A DNA stretch of 64,000 bases from Hydractinia symbiolongicarpus (GCF_029227915.1 NC_079878.1:21785501-21849500), one strand, 5' to 3'. Counted from the first letter of the stretch, positions 12,791-26,929 are shown. The notes: a model not told the origin generated them from the sequence alone. Program-made: numbers and translations.

Positions 12791-14364
12791 TGTTGCATAA
12801 CCAAATTGCCTACACAAAGTACACATAAAACGTATTGATGACACAAAAGCAAAGAGTACATAGATTGTATGCCTCAAACTAATTTCATGTAACGGATTCA
12901 ATAATTTTAAATTTGGTTGCTTGTTACAAGTGACAAAATCTAAGCCCTACATACGCGACAAGAGTATTTTATTTTGAGGTTGAGAGTATTATATTCTGCT
13001 GTTAGTTTTTATTTGCAAGTTAGAAAAGACTGATAACTATTTGACCTGCGTTTTTAACATTAAACCAAAGCGAATTTGGTATCAGAACTCTTCCTATAGT
13101 AACAGGAGAGAGAGAAAGAGTATAGAAAATGCCACTACACCTTCCGTAGCAGATTTGGACAGTCTTCGTAAAATTACCTCGGGTTTATAAGCAGTCTCTT
13201 AGGCGGCGGCTTGTTACATGAGGCGGCTGTCCGCATACCACAAGTGCATGGCTAGCGATTATTAAATTAGCGTAAGTTTTGTTATCATGCAATTGCTTTA
13301 TATGCGATTTTTATATTTCAACCTGTGGTGCAACTTTTTCAGATTCGGTTATCTGCGGACGTGTAAGTTTTTTACAACAGCTCAAGCGACGGCCTAAGAG
13401 ACCACCAGTTTGCCTATGGTGAGCGCCAGACTTTTTAAATTTTCGATACTGTTAAGAATATCAACTTAAACGAACAAGGCCAAACCAATTTACTAATATC
13501 ATATACAAATACTTTTTGCTAAAATTTTATTCGTCGAAGAAAAGGCTTCTTGACCAATGACTTCACCTATGATACTTTCAGCAACAGCAATGTCGATATT
13601 TTCAGCAACCATTACTTTAATAAATAGTTTAATAGTTCAGGTATGCATGTCGGAAAAGTAGTAGACAAGTCCAATAAAGTGTAGGTAGTAGTTTACGTGT
13701 CCCTGATCCATATCTCAATTTATATTTACATTATACACAAAATTTTCCACTATATACAAACAAGAGATATTTCAGTCTACATTAAAGCTAATTTTTTCTT
13801 TAAAAACGTGTGGTTAAAAGTACAATAATAATGCTATGAAGCATGCTCTGAAAACTTTAAATTGAATTCTAACTTTTAAACGAGTTCGTAAAACACGTGC
13901 TTATACAAATTACGAAAGTAGAGGGTGTAATAACAAGAAGATTCAAGTTTGCTAAAACAGAATCATACATAGGATGTAGTAGAGAAGACCAATGCCTTTA
14001 CAGCTCATAAACAAAATATAAACTTTAGAAAGCAGTGCATCAAGCGTTATATACACAAAATGAAATTAAGCTAGAAAACACATTTTGTCTAATCAAGGTT
14101 GTATTTAAAGAAAATGTCAGCTTAGCAAAACTTAGTTTCATTAATTAAAACTAGTTGTCAAAATTTAACTCAGTATTATAATCGTCGTCAAAGTTAGGAA
14201 AGTACAGTATCGTGCGTGTTAGCAGTGCTGCCTCTGGGATAATATGCAACATCAATTATAAGAACAATTAGTAAAGAAACAAAAGCAGAACATTAACATG
14301 TTTAATAATTTTACAAAGAGTTATTCGTTTTAATGACTGGCATAAGTTCATGGAACAGATGTGT
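12791..14364. other. noncoding, nothing recognised
   Basis: A few short open stretches occur (for example 13540-13620) with no domain or splice support. The region probably contains the 3' UTR and downstream flank of the minus-strand gene that ends at 14365. Confidence 0.3.
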
Positions 14365-15122
14365 TCATAGTTGTTTTCTTTCGTAGTGCAAACGAGTACG
14401 AATTTGTACAAAAGTAAATTTGTTTAGTATATCTTCCCCTTCCAACGCCTTAGTGACAGCTTGTTTCGTTAAAGGACCATTAGCAATAAGATCCGAGCAC
14501 TTTTGACGTATCAGTTGAACATCTTTATCGCAAAATAAACTTCTTCTCTTGCCCTAGTATAACAGAAAGAAATAAAAATAAGTATTTTTAAATGATATTT
14601 CTTCAAAGAACATTTAGGGCAATACATTATACACATTGTACCTCTGATAATCTTTGGAGAGCGTACCAAAAAATTAAACCTACTACTTACTCTAAATAAA
14701 GATTTTTGCTGTGGCACACTACTTGCTGTACTTACAGTTTCCTGAAAAATGTGAAAATGTCATTTAGTTAATCTCAGGTTAAAGCTAATTCTCAAGTTTA
14801 TTTGCCTTCCATGTGAATAGCACAATATGCAATGTATGAGCGGTGCTAAATGCGTTTTTTATACACCTCCCATAAGTTGTATTTACAGCTTACCAAAATA
14901 TATTTTCTCAGTTACAAAATTTTCAGGATTAATCAGGAATCGCGATTAAATTCAGAAAAGATATGATTATTTAACGTCAAAGTAAGGAAACGAAACCTTA
15001 AAAAAACTAGCATCTTATAAAAAGAATCAAAACTGCAGATTTAAACAGAAGCAGATCCGCTACTTACAGTAATTAAAGGTCGCTTAACAGGAGTATATCG
15101 CATGAAGCTACGGACTTTATAC
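14365..15122 (-). CDS. three 3'-terminal exons of a minus-strand gene, possibly the 3' end of the SET gene
   Basis: Exons 15122-15068, 14741-14691 and 14553-14365 join in frame with good acceptors (CCAG, TCAG, CTAG) and gtaagt donors. They read RYTPVKRPLIT, then SVPQQKSLFR, then GKRRSLFCDKD, and end VQIRTRLHYERKQL and TGA at 14365. The last exon looks like a small helical region ending in a basic YERK-type sequence. I do not recognise a named domain. The first of these exons enters in phase 2, which matches a weak GTGTGA donor at 18341 at the end of the SET gene's last large exon, so the two may be one gene with an intron of about 3.2 kb. Alternatively they belong to a separate gene whose 5' exons I could not find. 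Confidence 0.6.
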
Positions 15123-18100
15123 CTGGATTCAATATTACAGAAGAAACATCTAGGGAGAATTTTGTTTGGATCAAGAGATTATAAGGGAAAGATTATTTTT
15201 ATGCAGGCCAATGTCAGTGTTAATATGGTTGTTACAAATTCAGAGTCATGTTAATAAATACTACCAATTTTAACTTATATTTATCGATCACTTAATAATG
15301 AGAAAAATTCCATTGGGAAAAGTGTTGCTTGCAAGAAAAACCTCACCTTATAAAAACTAAAAATTTCACGTATAAAAGACTGTCCTTTTACTTGTGCGTG
15401 AAAAAGAATTCGTGTTGTGAACATATGCCATTTGTCCATGAACTACGTACTATCATGTGTAACAAAAATCGCTAATCGTGCGTTTCTACCTAAAAACGCC
15501 TTGAGAATTCACGAGTGATGTTGGGATTAATTCACATCATCACTCGTAGATTTCCAATGCCAAATTCCAGGATGGAAAACAAATTTGACTATTTTTGTTA
15601 AAGAATGAGAAAGGGTTCTGAGCTTGCGGGTAAACTTGAGGAAGCGTGACAAATAGACAGAGTTTGACATGACCAACCTGGCGAATGAAATAATTAGCTA
15701 GCCGCCTAAAAGCAAACTGAAAAAATAGTTTCAAAGTTTAAATGTTCAGCTTCTTCTTTCATCAAACTATCAAAGTCGATATCCTTTCGTGCAATATCTA
15801 CTAGAAATCATGGAAAGTTTTTCATACACTAATACAATTATTGCAACAACAACACCACCAAACGTAGATTTCCTAAATAAATTATTTACTAAGGAATCAC
15901 CTTTACGTCTACATAACGTCTATAAAAGATAGGCGTAAATTTTCAAAATACTTGCTAAGGGAGGCCCTAAGGGGAAGCTTATAGCTACACCATCAATTTG
16001 TTTTTAAACTTTGTTAAAATGCTAGCAGGCTAAATTGGTCACAAGTCCTAGGTAAATTGTTTTGGCTACGAGGTAGTATTTTAGACACAAACGTGCGAGA
16101 TCATAAAACATCATTGTTCCTCACTCAAATTTTCTGACATGCGTGACAAGCTTGTCTTTGTAAAAAGCCAAAAATATATAAAATATAATCTTTTTTCCAA
16201 TAAGAAGAAATATGAATTACAATTAAAATGCTATGTTTTGTAAATAGAAAAACATTTATAGCATAACCTAACAATAAATTGAATGTTCTATAATACTTTT
16301 AATGAATTTCAAGCCATGAATTGATCAAGTCAATAACTTGTGTAAATTTATTTTCATCTTATTGCGAATGTTTGATGCATGTTTGTTGCAAATGTTCAAT
16401 AAATATCGTGGATGGAAGAACAGATAAATTTTGGCAGCTCTGAACCAGATGTTCCTATTCCATATATAGTGTTCTGACTCCCTACACTTTCGCTAGTGAA
16501 TCATCTTTGCAATTAAGCCAGCACCTAAAATCGATGTAGATTATAATACGGATTATCAATTTTTAACCGATAAGTGTATGTGGTCATTATATATTGTCAT
16601 ATAATACTACTACTTTGAGTTTTTAACACCTTTAAACTGTACTGAATAATAATAATAAGTTGTAATTCGTATTGCAACTACTGTTTAAACTGTGTAGCTG
16701 GTTTACTAACTAGGTAACTTAAGGAGGAAAAATACTTACAATTAGATTTATCACTGTAGACGCTTCTATTTAAAACCAGCTTACTCAAAAGTTAACGTCC
16801 TATTACTAACTAGCATCCTAGATTTTCTTTTTACTCTACTTGATATAAGTGAATTTGCACGCGAATCTGAATGCTAGTCCAACGATGAGATCATCTTGTC
16901 GTTAGCAGATTAACTGGAGTTTGGACCAATCTTCTTTCATACACAGCACCAGAAATTTTTATTAAAAACAGATAGGTACTTGACATGATGCTGATGCAAA
17001 AAAAGCGAATGTAACAAATCATAACTCTAATTGGGACATATCGCTTTTGCTTATGAACTACGAAACGACGGATATCACTTAGAAATCAAAGTAAAAAAAC
17101 TGACGCCCAAAAACTATGAAGCAAAAATATTAGCGTGAGATGAAAAAATATTAGCGTTTTTTCACATATATTCGGAAATGCACGCAAAAAATGATAGCTA
17201 ATTATTTATTTGGAGAATGTCCTGAAGATTTATTTTTCTTTATCAAAACCTAATAGTTAATAGTTAACTATATCATAATTTTTTTTTTAGTAACGAAGCT
17301 TTTATGACGATCACTGTCGAGGGGCTATCAAAACAATAACAATAGCTAAACGAGTCTTTCTGTCAAAAAACTATCATTTTTATTTTTCCATCGATATAAT
17401 TCTTGTATCCAAGAAACAGATTTGATCTACAAGAAAAAAAGGGGTCATAGCATACATATACATGTTGTAGTGATGTGTAACGTATCTTGCAACATTCACA
17501 AAAGCCATCATCGGCAACATCTTGAGGTCTAGGAAGAACATATTTATTACGTGAACATTAATAGAAAGAATCTTAAGAGACGTTGTTGGAGTTATGATAA
17601 AACGAATACTTTTGCGCTTTCTTTTACAAATGTGTAGATTATTAGATGACGCTCAAAAACCTTGAAATCGTAAAAACATTTTAGGAAAATCCCCAGTTTC
17701 AGCTTGTCAAGATTCAATTTTTAAAGACCTTGATATTTAGATTTACAGTTACCAAAATCACCGTAATTTCAGAAGAACACAATCAAGTTTCTTTTTTTTC
17801 AGTAAAGTAGCTATACAGCATTCATGGATCTCTGGAGGCAAAATGTATTCAAAATAGTGGAATTAATTACTAACAAAGTTTTATCCCAAAATAACAAAAG
17901 AGGTCTTTTTTTCTTCAATAAAAATGTTATTTCAAATGTCGATAAAATATAGTAGTTATTTATAAAGAAAACAAAGAGGAATAAAAAATAAGAATAAAAT
18001 AAGAAAATTTGAGCCTATATTCAGTCATTTTGCAAAGAAAATTGAGGCTCAGGTCAAAATACGGTTACCTTTCAAAAAACAACGTGTAATGCAGGAATTG

Positions 18101-18301
18101 TAGAAAATACATCTAGGCATTTTCTACGTTGTTGATTTGTCATACCATAAAAAAAGTTTTTTGCCGCCCACTAGCTGCAAAGCACCAAGTAATGCTTTTC
18201 CAGAAACAGTTAAGAAGTTGTAGTTAGCATAAAATTAAAACACACAGACTCTTACTTTAAAATAGTGACCCTAGGAATAAAAAAGAGCACCATAGAGAAT
18301 A
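15123..18301. other. intergenic or long intron, nothing recognised
   Basis: No domain-bearing exon was found on either strand. If the flanking exons belong to one gene, this is its intron. Tiny AG...GT intervals exist (for example near 16745) but are too short to support. Confidence 0.3.
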
Positions 18302-19686
18302 CTAATTTAGATGTGAACTGTTAAGATGCCTTGTATCACACGAGTCATGTCTTGTGATTTCCTTGTCGATTTCAAACAGACAACCCTTTTCAAAGTGAAG
18401 ATTAGGGATCTTCGTCTTATATATTAATGGCTTGAACAAACTAAAAACATAATAAAGAAACAGGCATATTAACAATACGTTAACGTTAACAATTCAAATT
18501 TAATCATGAGATTCAGGTTGTAATAAAGCCAAATCATTATTATTTTTATTTACTGAACACGTTAAAACTACACAAGAAAGGAGAGAGCTACTTACTTTTC
18601 ACGATCTCTGATAATCATGTAAGGCTCTTTTAATACTATAAAATAATTGTGTCACAATACACGTTATTGATGAAAGGTTATACTTCTCATTGTAAGTGTG
18701 CTCACCTTCTACCTCAATTACAGTTTTTTGCCCTTCCTACAATGAAATCATTGATAAATTGAAATAACAAGCAAAAGTTTTAGTTATTAATTAAGCAATC
18801 GTACAAAAATTGAATAAACAAGAATGCTAGTTTTATATATTAACATCTCAGGAAATATGCAACATAAAAACAGCGCTTGCTACTAGTTTATTATTAGGAA
18901 ATGAAATTCAGTGATGTAATACATACCTTCAGTTTCAGAATACTTGCATGGGAGATCTTTTTTAGCTAAGAATAGAAGATAAACATCATATATATATATA
19001 TGATGTTTATTTTTATATAACTTGTAGTGGAAGAAAGAACAGAAGCAGAACCTTGAGCACACTAATTTTTTGAGCCTTGATAATATGCGAGTTTAACATG
19101 CAGTAGGCAAGAAAAAAATTGACTTTGTTTGTGCAAATATAGAAAACGTGAATTCACAATGAAGCTTCTTTTAAATCACAGCTCAAGAATACAAACACTA
19201 CATTTCTTATTTGTGATCACAAAAATCCAAACAACTGCCTTGTGTGCAAGAATATTTGACATCAATTAATAACTTGAATTGAAATTATAGAATCCTGGTG
19301 AGAATATTTGCTTCTCTGGATCTTTAAATTTTTTACTTTTTACTTTTGTACACTACAAGAAATAATGATTTCTACCTGATTCTCTATATCTTTTAAATGT
19401 AATGGCACACACAAGTTCTTCTATAAGAAAAAAATGCAGTAAATATTTGGAAGCAAAATAACAGTAAAGTTCCTTAGAGTTAATAAATTACCTGCTTTCT
19501 CAAAGACAACATGCATTTATCACCATAATCGTATCTAAGCTCTTCATTAGTCTTTATGAGTTTTAGAGACTTTAAGCCTAGATACGGCACTTTGTCACGA
19601 ACCAGTAACACCATTTTACAATTGGCACACCGGGATGGGCATGGTTCACGAATCTCGCCAAGCAGTTGGAATGTGTTGCATCAATG
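18302..19686 (-). pseudogene. SET-domain lysine methyltransferase-like gene (KMT5A-like), 3' exons, frameshifted
   Basis: Minus-strand exons are 19686-19492, 19420-19376, 18965-18927, 18736-18706, 18635-18596 and 18440 to either 18342 (splice) or 18302 (stop TAG). The first holds the C-terminal half of a SET domain: IDATHSN, LARFVNH, then VPYLGLKSL and EELRYDYGD. This resembles KMT5A (VDAT, LGRLINH, VPHLILIA, EELLYDYGD), which methylates H4K20 using SAM. The NH and the Tyr of YDYG, needed for cofactor and catalysis, are present. Between NHAHPGVP and NCKM the frame shifts by one base (CCAATT where CCAAATT would keep it), so the copy is broken here unless the base is a sequencing error. Later exons read cleanly (for example KEPYMIIRDREK). 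The N-terminal half of SET was not found; a Helitron sits 170 bp upstream. Confidence 0.65.
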
Positions 19687-19857
19687 CTTAAATATAGTAG
19701 AAAAACTATTCAGATACTATTTACGGATTAGAAACAAAGTTTAAAATATCTTGAATTAGAGTTTTTGGGCAACATTTGTGTACCATTACCAAAAGCTGCA
19801 ATATAATAATTTGTATACCTATATTTGTTATATAAATAACTACATAAAACGTTTCTA

Positions 19858-20602
19858 TCTCTTATAATAATACGAAGTGTATGTGACGGTCATAGTGGAT
19901 ATCGTCATTTTCCTTTGATGTCGCCGAAATTTTCTCTGATGTCGCCAAAAAAAATTATGTCTCGGATGTTAAATTTTATGACATTACGGCGCGACGTCAA
20001 TAACACTACTACTAACGTCAATATCCTATATTAAATTAATGAAGCCATTACAGTGCACTTAAATATTTAAGGCCAAATAACTTGGAAACGAGGTGGTGTC
20101 AATGATTTTTCCCCGCGTGGGTAAATAGGGACCAGATAGGACCAATTTGGGTAATTTTCCGAAACCTGGGTCCCTGAATCCGTTTCGGAATGGACGGGTT
20201 AATAACGTCATCAAAAATCAATTAAACCCCCATATTTCCGTAACCGTTTGTCAATACATGATCCTATACATTTTCTTGATCAGCGTTTAAAGACCTATAC
20301 GTTGAAGCCAACAGGTATACAAATTTCTAAAAATTAATTTTGTTTGTTTTCGCGGGTCTTTGCTGACGTCAGCATATTTTTTAAACCCTTATATATCATT
20401 AACCGTTCATCAAAATCACATGATCACATACATTCTCTTCATGAGCGTGTCGAGCTCTACACAATAGAGACAACGGATAAAATGAATTTCGTCAATTTGT
20501 TTTTTCATATGCACTGCTGACATCAGCAAAAGGTCTTAAATAACCAATTTTTACATTGTCCCTCCTGCCTAAGTGGATTTCTCCACAGGCCTTATCGACT
20601 AG
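19858..20602 (+). mobile_element. non-autonomous Helitron, full-length copy
   Basis: The element starts TCTCTTATAATAATACG and ends with a small hairpin (GTGGA...TCCAC) followed, after about a dozen bases, by CTAG. It sits between an A and a T. A 5' TC, a 3' hairpin plus CTRR, an AT target, and no terminal inverted repeats or target duplication are the Helitron signature. It has no coding capacity. Related copies are at 52.8 kb and 60.9-62.8 kb. Confidence 0.7.
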
Positions 20603-20797
20603 TTTATTATATTGAAAATCACTTTCCCATTTCCCCATAAAAAATGAATTCACTCACTGGATATTTTCTAGCAGCGTTCATGTCAACTTAGCAGTTTAGT
20701 TCAATATTGGTTCTTTATCTTTATAACTAAGAAAAAGTAATTCCTATGAATAAGGATAGACAATAAGGCACCAAACATCAAACATGGCTAACCTTTA

Positions 20798-22645
20798 CAG
20801 TACAGTCCAGATGTAAGCGTACGCGTACGCTCAAGTTTCACACCTTTTTCTCGGAGGCGGTAGTTGTTTGTCTTTTGTTCTTATTAATTATCTTGCGAGT
20901 CTTGTAAGTCATTAACTTGCGCGTAAAAAACAAAAGATTATCGAAGAAAAAATAGCTTATTATAACTGCGCGTAACTATTGTTAAATAGTGTTAACATAA
21001 CTATTCCCAATAGCATAATTGCAAATGTTATCAACTCTATCAATGTGACACGAAGAGCCATTGTTTAATAGTTTTATTAAACAATTGTTTTGCGTGGAAA
21101 CTAAATAAACTAGCGAGAAGGCATTGTTGGTTGCGCGGGTGAAATAAAGGATTTAAGCGATAGAAATTATTATATTTTAACAAAGATTGAAACTTTAATT
21201 TTAATAGAAATGTTTTTTTTAGATTGCATTTTAAAACTTTAAAAACGAAAAACGGCGATAGAAATGTTTTTTTAGATCGCATTTTAGAAGTTTAAAAAAC
21301 GGAAAACGGCGATAGAAATGTTTTTTTAGATCGCATTTTAAAATTTTAAAAACGAAAAACGGCGATAGAAATGTTTTTTTTAGATCGCATTTTAAAAGTT
21401 TAAAAACGAAAAACGGCGATAGAAATGTTTTTTTAGATCGCATTTTTAAATTTTAAAACTAAAAACGGCGATAGAAATGTTTTTAGATCGCATTTTAAAA
21501 GTATAAAAACGAAAAACGGCGATAGAAATGTTTTTTTTAGATCGCATTTTAAAAGTTTAAAAACGAAAAACGGCGATAGAAATGTTTTTTTAGATCGCAT
21601 TTTAAAAGTTTAAAAACGAAAAACGGCGATAGAAATGTTTTTTTAGATCGCATTTTAAAAGTTTTAAAACGAAAAACGGCGATAGAATTGTTTTTTTAGA
21701 TCGCATTTTTAAAGTTTTAAAACGGAAAACGGCGATAGAATGTTTTTTTTAGATCGCATTTTCAAAGTTAAAAACAAAAAACGGCTATAGAAAAGATTCG
21801 TTATATCACATTTTAAAAGTTTAATAACGAAGAGCGGCGATAGAAATGATTTTTTAGAAAGTTACAGAACGAAGAACGGTGATAGGAAAGCTTCGTTAGA
21901 TAGTGTTTTAAGTATTTAAAATGTTATCAACTCTATCAATGTGACATGGCGATCCATTGTTTGATAGTTTTATAAAATAAAAGATTTGCGCGAAAACTAA
22001 ATAGACAGCGAGATGCATTGTTTAAATCTTTTAAGAGATAGAGCTGTTGCGCTGAAAAAAAACAAAGACAATGTTTTTAACAATAAAATGTAGGTGATAC
22101 TATAAAACGTCAAAAGTTATATTTTTAGATTTTTTCTTTCTTCGGTATTAAAATTTAATTTGTTTTTGAAATCTTATCGCGAAGGGAAAAGTCCCGAACG
22201 TAGGGTTTTCCCGTTTGCGTTGCTAAACGTTGCTTTTTATAAAAAGAACTTTAAAGTTTCGCATGTTAAAAAATATGTTTCGACGATAAAGAAATATTAC
22301 TAAAAGTTTTAAAAGTAGCATTAGTTTTTTTTTAAATATTTAGATCATTGCATTTCTTGTTTTTTAAAAGAGCTTGTGTTTTTTAAATATATCAGATTAA
22401 AATCGCGTTACTATAATTAGTTTCGTTGTTAAAAAAAAATTAAAATTCAATAGCCTTCGCGTTTAATTTTTTCTCGCGCAGAGTATTGTTTTTAAACAAT
22501 GTTTCTTGCTATGCTTTTGTTTTTAACACGAAGCAATTATTTTCGCGCAATTTGAAAGGAACTCGCTATCCTATTGTTTTTTTTAATGAAAGCAATTATT
22601 TTTGCAAGTTGAGCGTACGCGTACGCTTACATCTGGACTGTACTG
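20798..22645. mobile_element. non-autonomous Tc1/mariner-type element with 37-bp perfect terminal inverted repeats
   Basis: The ends are inverted copies starting CAGTACAGTCCAGATGTAAG and running on through CGTACGCGTACG to CTCAA. A TA flanks each side (20796-20797 and 22646-22647), the target duplication of Tc1/mariner elements. The 1,848 bases carry no transposase ORF. Inside are a minisatellite (21201-21900) and, on either side of it, a direct repeat beginning ATCAACTCTATCAATGTGAC at about 21029 and 21924. Confidence 0.85.
21201..21900. repeat. minisatellite, about 53-bp unit, about 13 copies
   Basis: Units contain GGCGATAGAAATG, a T run, AGATCGCATTTTAAAAG and AAAAACGAAAAAC. The 5' copies are nearly identical and the last two or three are degenerate. 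ORFs reading through it on the minus strand are repeat artefacts. Confidence 0.9.
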
Positions 22646-22647
22646 TA

Positions 22648-23639
22648 TATATAAAATAGCAGTTGTCACAAAACATATACATAATAAAAAAATAAAAATG
22701 ATGTTAAAAAACATTAAATAAATTAGGCAATACAAGAGTTCACAGTTTTAACTAACTATTGTTTAAATAAATCTTTCTCTTGTTACAATGCTCTTTTTTG
22801 AGAATTGAAAAATGGAAGTAAACTGTTATGAATTAAGAAAAGTTACAAATCATTCACATATGTTTTAAGTAGGGTTACTGGCAATAACTTACTAAATTTT
22901 CATGCCTTAAAACCATTTTTTTTTAAAAATACAAAATATTCATAATGCCCATGGTCTTATTAAATTCACTCCGTTTACTTCCCTTTTTAATACAGAAAAT
23001 AAGTGAACAACTTAAACTGTGAAAAGGTCAATAAAAGAGAATATAGCACATTGAAATTTTATGCGGGATATAACTTTACACTAGAGGTTTTGGATATATA
23101 ATAGTTATAAACCAGAAATACGTGTTGACTTTTGCAATTTGATTTATATATATATGTAACATTATATTTTTTAATAAACTTATGAAGAGATTATGCATAA
23201 TACGTTATTTCAAACAACACAATTTTAGCTATTTGGTCAACTTTTAATGGGAGATTGAGTGCTTAAAGTACAGGTGAACCTAGAGTACAAGTCGAAACCC
23301 TTGTGAATTTTGTGTTGGACAACAATTTTTTTTGCTGTTTCAGTGAAAAACGATCTACAAAATTATGTTATTTTGTAGTTCTTCTAATTTCATTTTTTGA
23401 AAAATACTGTATTTATATACCTTACGCAATTAAGAATCTTAAAAATGTGCAAATACACACAGAATTTCATAATTGCATATGACATATGAATACAGGAAAA
23501 TTAAAACTTGGGATCTGTGAAAGATATATATGTCCAAAATATGAAAAAGATAATCGTTTTTTAAGTTGAGTAGAAAATGTACATTACATATACTTTAAAG
23601 AAACATATACATGGTCGTTCAGCATATATATTTTTATGG
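22648..23639. other. noncoding, nothing recognised
   Basis: AT-rich, with no ORF or splice evidence. It may include decayed Penelope-like flank near its right end. Confidence 0.3.
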
Positions 23640-24010
23640 TAATATTTCGACCTCCATATTGGAGGTCTTCATCAGACTATAAAAATTTTTTTAACGGTTG
23701 TCATTACATTGACATCAAATCGACGTCGTACCTTACGATCAAATTTATTAAATTCTTGTTAAGCATTTTCGCATTGTCCCAATCATAACCAGCATTACAA
23801 GAACTAGAGTGAAATGAATCTCCTGATGCGCTCCACTTTCCTTTAATGTTGGTGTCTTTGTGTTGTTCGAAGCGGGTAGCGATTCCCAACTTCGTCTCCC
23901 CAAAATATTTTTTGCCGCATTTGCATGGGATAATGTATACGCCGGGTTGACTTAGTGGTGGTAGTTGGCATTTGTTTTTCGATGTCAATATTGTCTGAAT
24001 TTTAGCAGAG
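23640..24010 (-). mobile_element. 3' end of a Penelope-like retroelement with GIY-YIG domain
   Basis: A minus-strand ORF (23988-23704, 94 residues) reads GVYIIPCKCGKKYFGETK, then TRFEQHKD. This is the start of the GIY-YIG nuclease domain found at the C-terminus of Penelope-like elements, with the CxC insertion typical of them. Only the 3' end is present; the reverse transcriptase part is missing. Just after the ORF comes the hammerhead-like motif described separately. Confidence 0.7.
23645..23675 (-). ncRNA. hammerhead-ribozyme-like core in the Penelope element
   Basis: On the minus strand CTGATGA is followed by a seven-base-pair stem (GACCTCC/GGAGGTC) and then GAAA. This is the conserved core order of a hammerhead ribozyme, and such motifs are known from the terminal repeats of Penelope-like elements. 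A short stem III can be drawn downstream, but stem I pairs poorly, so activity of this copy is doubtful. Confidence 0.45.
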
Positions 24011-25814
24011 CTTTTAAAGACAGTTTTATATCATTTAAAGAGTACATTACATATATAATATATAATTGCATCTACCACCGCATCCAGTAGCGCATATATA
24101 CTCTCTATGGCAAATCAGCTGTTCATTTGTTCTTAAAGAAATATTAAAGAATATGCAAATAATAAAAAAAATTATAGATATTATCTTGTGTTCTTATGGT
24201 ATCATTATATTATTGCCCTCCAAAAACCAAAGAATGGGTGCATAAAAATCCCTGTTTTATGAGCCATAAACAAATCAAACCATTGCATTTTTCATATAAC
24301 TCTTCCGTGTATCAGCCAAGTAATAAAAAATAAATATAAAGATGTTTTTTGCATTCAAAAGCTTCTGTGTTTTAACATGATTATTCACACACCGGTGTCA
24401 ACAAAAGTTATGACATTTTTACAGATAAAGAACGTCATTGATGTATATATAAAAAATATTGTATAATGCCTTTAAACAAACAACTTCACTGTGCAATGTA
24501 CAAATGGTATTCAAAGACCAGCTATGATGTATATAAGTTGTAATATAGAAATTCACAGCTTAATATATATAAATAAAGTTACAAATGTCCAGAAACAAAT
24601 GTGTTAGGTATCAGAAATGTTGATGCAGACAAACTTATGAAGTTGTCACAAGCAATAAAAGAACTATATAAATTAACACTTTTATATAAAAAGAATGAAA
24701 AGATAATAAATATTTAGTATCCATGATTTAAAAAACATTTATGCCTACCATAATTGTTTGGCTAGGAATGAAATGTCTTGTGTTGTACATTTATGAAGCT
24801 ATGCTATCTTATTTATATAAAAACATGAAATATTGCACATTGTTCCAGTATGCTAGCTAGACACTTCACAGAGAAGTGAACACAACACAATATTTTCACA
24901 AATTAGTTTGGTGTTTTTGGAATAAATATTTGTATATTATATTTTTTCACGACGATAAAGTAAATGTGGTACAGGAAAGACATTGTATTTCGGGTAAATG
25001 AATTAAAAGAAAAAAAAATTATATTGTATCCAATATGTCCATATTTTAGTCAAAAAAACTAGCTCTTATAGAATGCTATATAGCAGATACTTTTTCCAAG
25101 GTTACTTTTAACACACTCGATACATTTTTGGGAGGTCACATAACTCACATACTTTGTGCAGGAGACGCCGGTTCAATTTTGTAATGCGGCTATTATATAT
25201 GCTGGTTATTGAAAGTTACCATAGCTCCCCCCCATCCACATGAACCTCCAAGGGAGTGGATCATGGCTAATTATCCTAGTTACATGTAACAAACTTTCAG
25301 ACAAGTCATAAAAGCAGTAACATTTTTTAAACTTTTTTAACCCTAAGACTGATAAAGGCTTGGCGCCGCAATATATATGACCAGCCAGCCAAGGGAAATT
25401 GAACACTGCTCTGGTCTTCTGAGATGATTTTAAACACTACAATTAGCTACAAGAACCTAGCTAGATAGCTTCTACAACTAACGAGCTAGCTATAGCTTTT
25501 GTAACTGGGTAAGATAGCTAGCTATTTCACCTATTCCACAACGTTTTTTAATAATAGTAAAACAAACATAAAATACTTTCATTGAGATAGCTAGCTAGCT
25601 AGCTATCTACACGAGTGTTGCTGTCAGCTAAATGAAAACTGGCGATATAAACCAAAGCAAAACACAGTTAGCTAGCCAGCATAAACTTTGAACAACTTAT
25701 TGTAGAGAGAGTTTTGTTTACAATACAGCACGGGCCCCAAACTTAACCAAAAAGATTTGCTAAACTACTGTTGGAGTGTCGCTGCTGCCAATCACGCTGC
25801 CATCTTGAAATTAT
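24011..25814. other. noncoding, AGCT-rich near 25.5 kb
   Basis: No gene recognised. Runs of (AGCT)n occur near 25440-25620 and 25670. A short minus-strand ORF at 25406-25206 shows no domain. Confidence 0.3.
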
Positions 25815-25960
25815 GCACGGTAACAAAACAGCCGGAATGGTAGCAAAACCGCCCGATCTCCCGTAACAAAACAACCCGATGTGACAAAACAGACCTATTT
25901 ATGTAGCAATCCCGCCCGGATGTAACAAATCAGCCCTGCCGACATGTAACAAAACAGTCC
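25815..25960. repeat. short degenerate tandem repeat, GTAACAAAACAGCCCG type
   Basis: Five or six imperfect copies of a unit like TGTAACAAAACAGCCCG (about 25 bp) lie just before the microsatellite. The segment AGCAATCCCGCCCGGATGTA resembles the reverse complement of the core of the 146-bp satellite at 11.6-12.8 kb. Confidence 0.5.
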
Positions 25961-25969
25961 ATGAATATA

Positions 25970-26929
<960 letters not shown>

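Noticed and set aside
5376-14364. A RAG2-like partner gene
   Set aside because: No Kelch repeats, PHD finger or spliced exons found next to the RAG1-like gene on either strand.
21040-21443. Minus-strand ORFs with repeated KTFLSPFFVFK
   Set aside because: Translation of the 53-bp minisatellite inside the mariner-type element.
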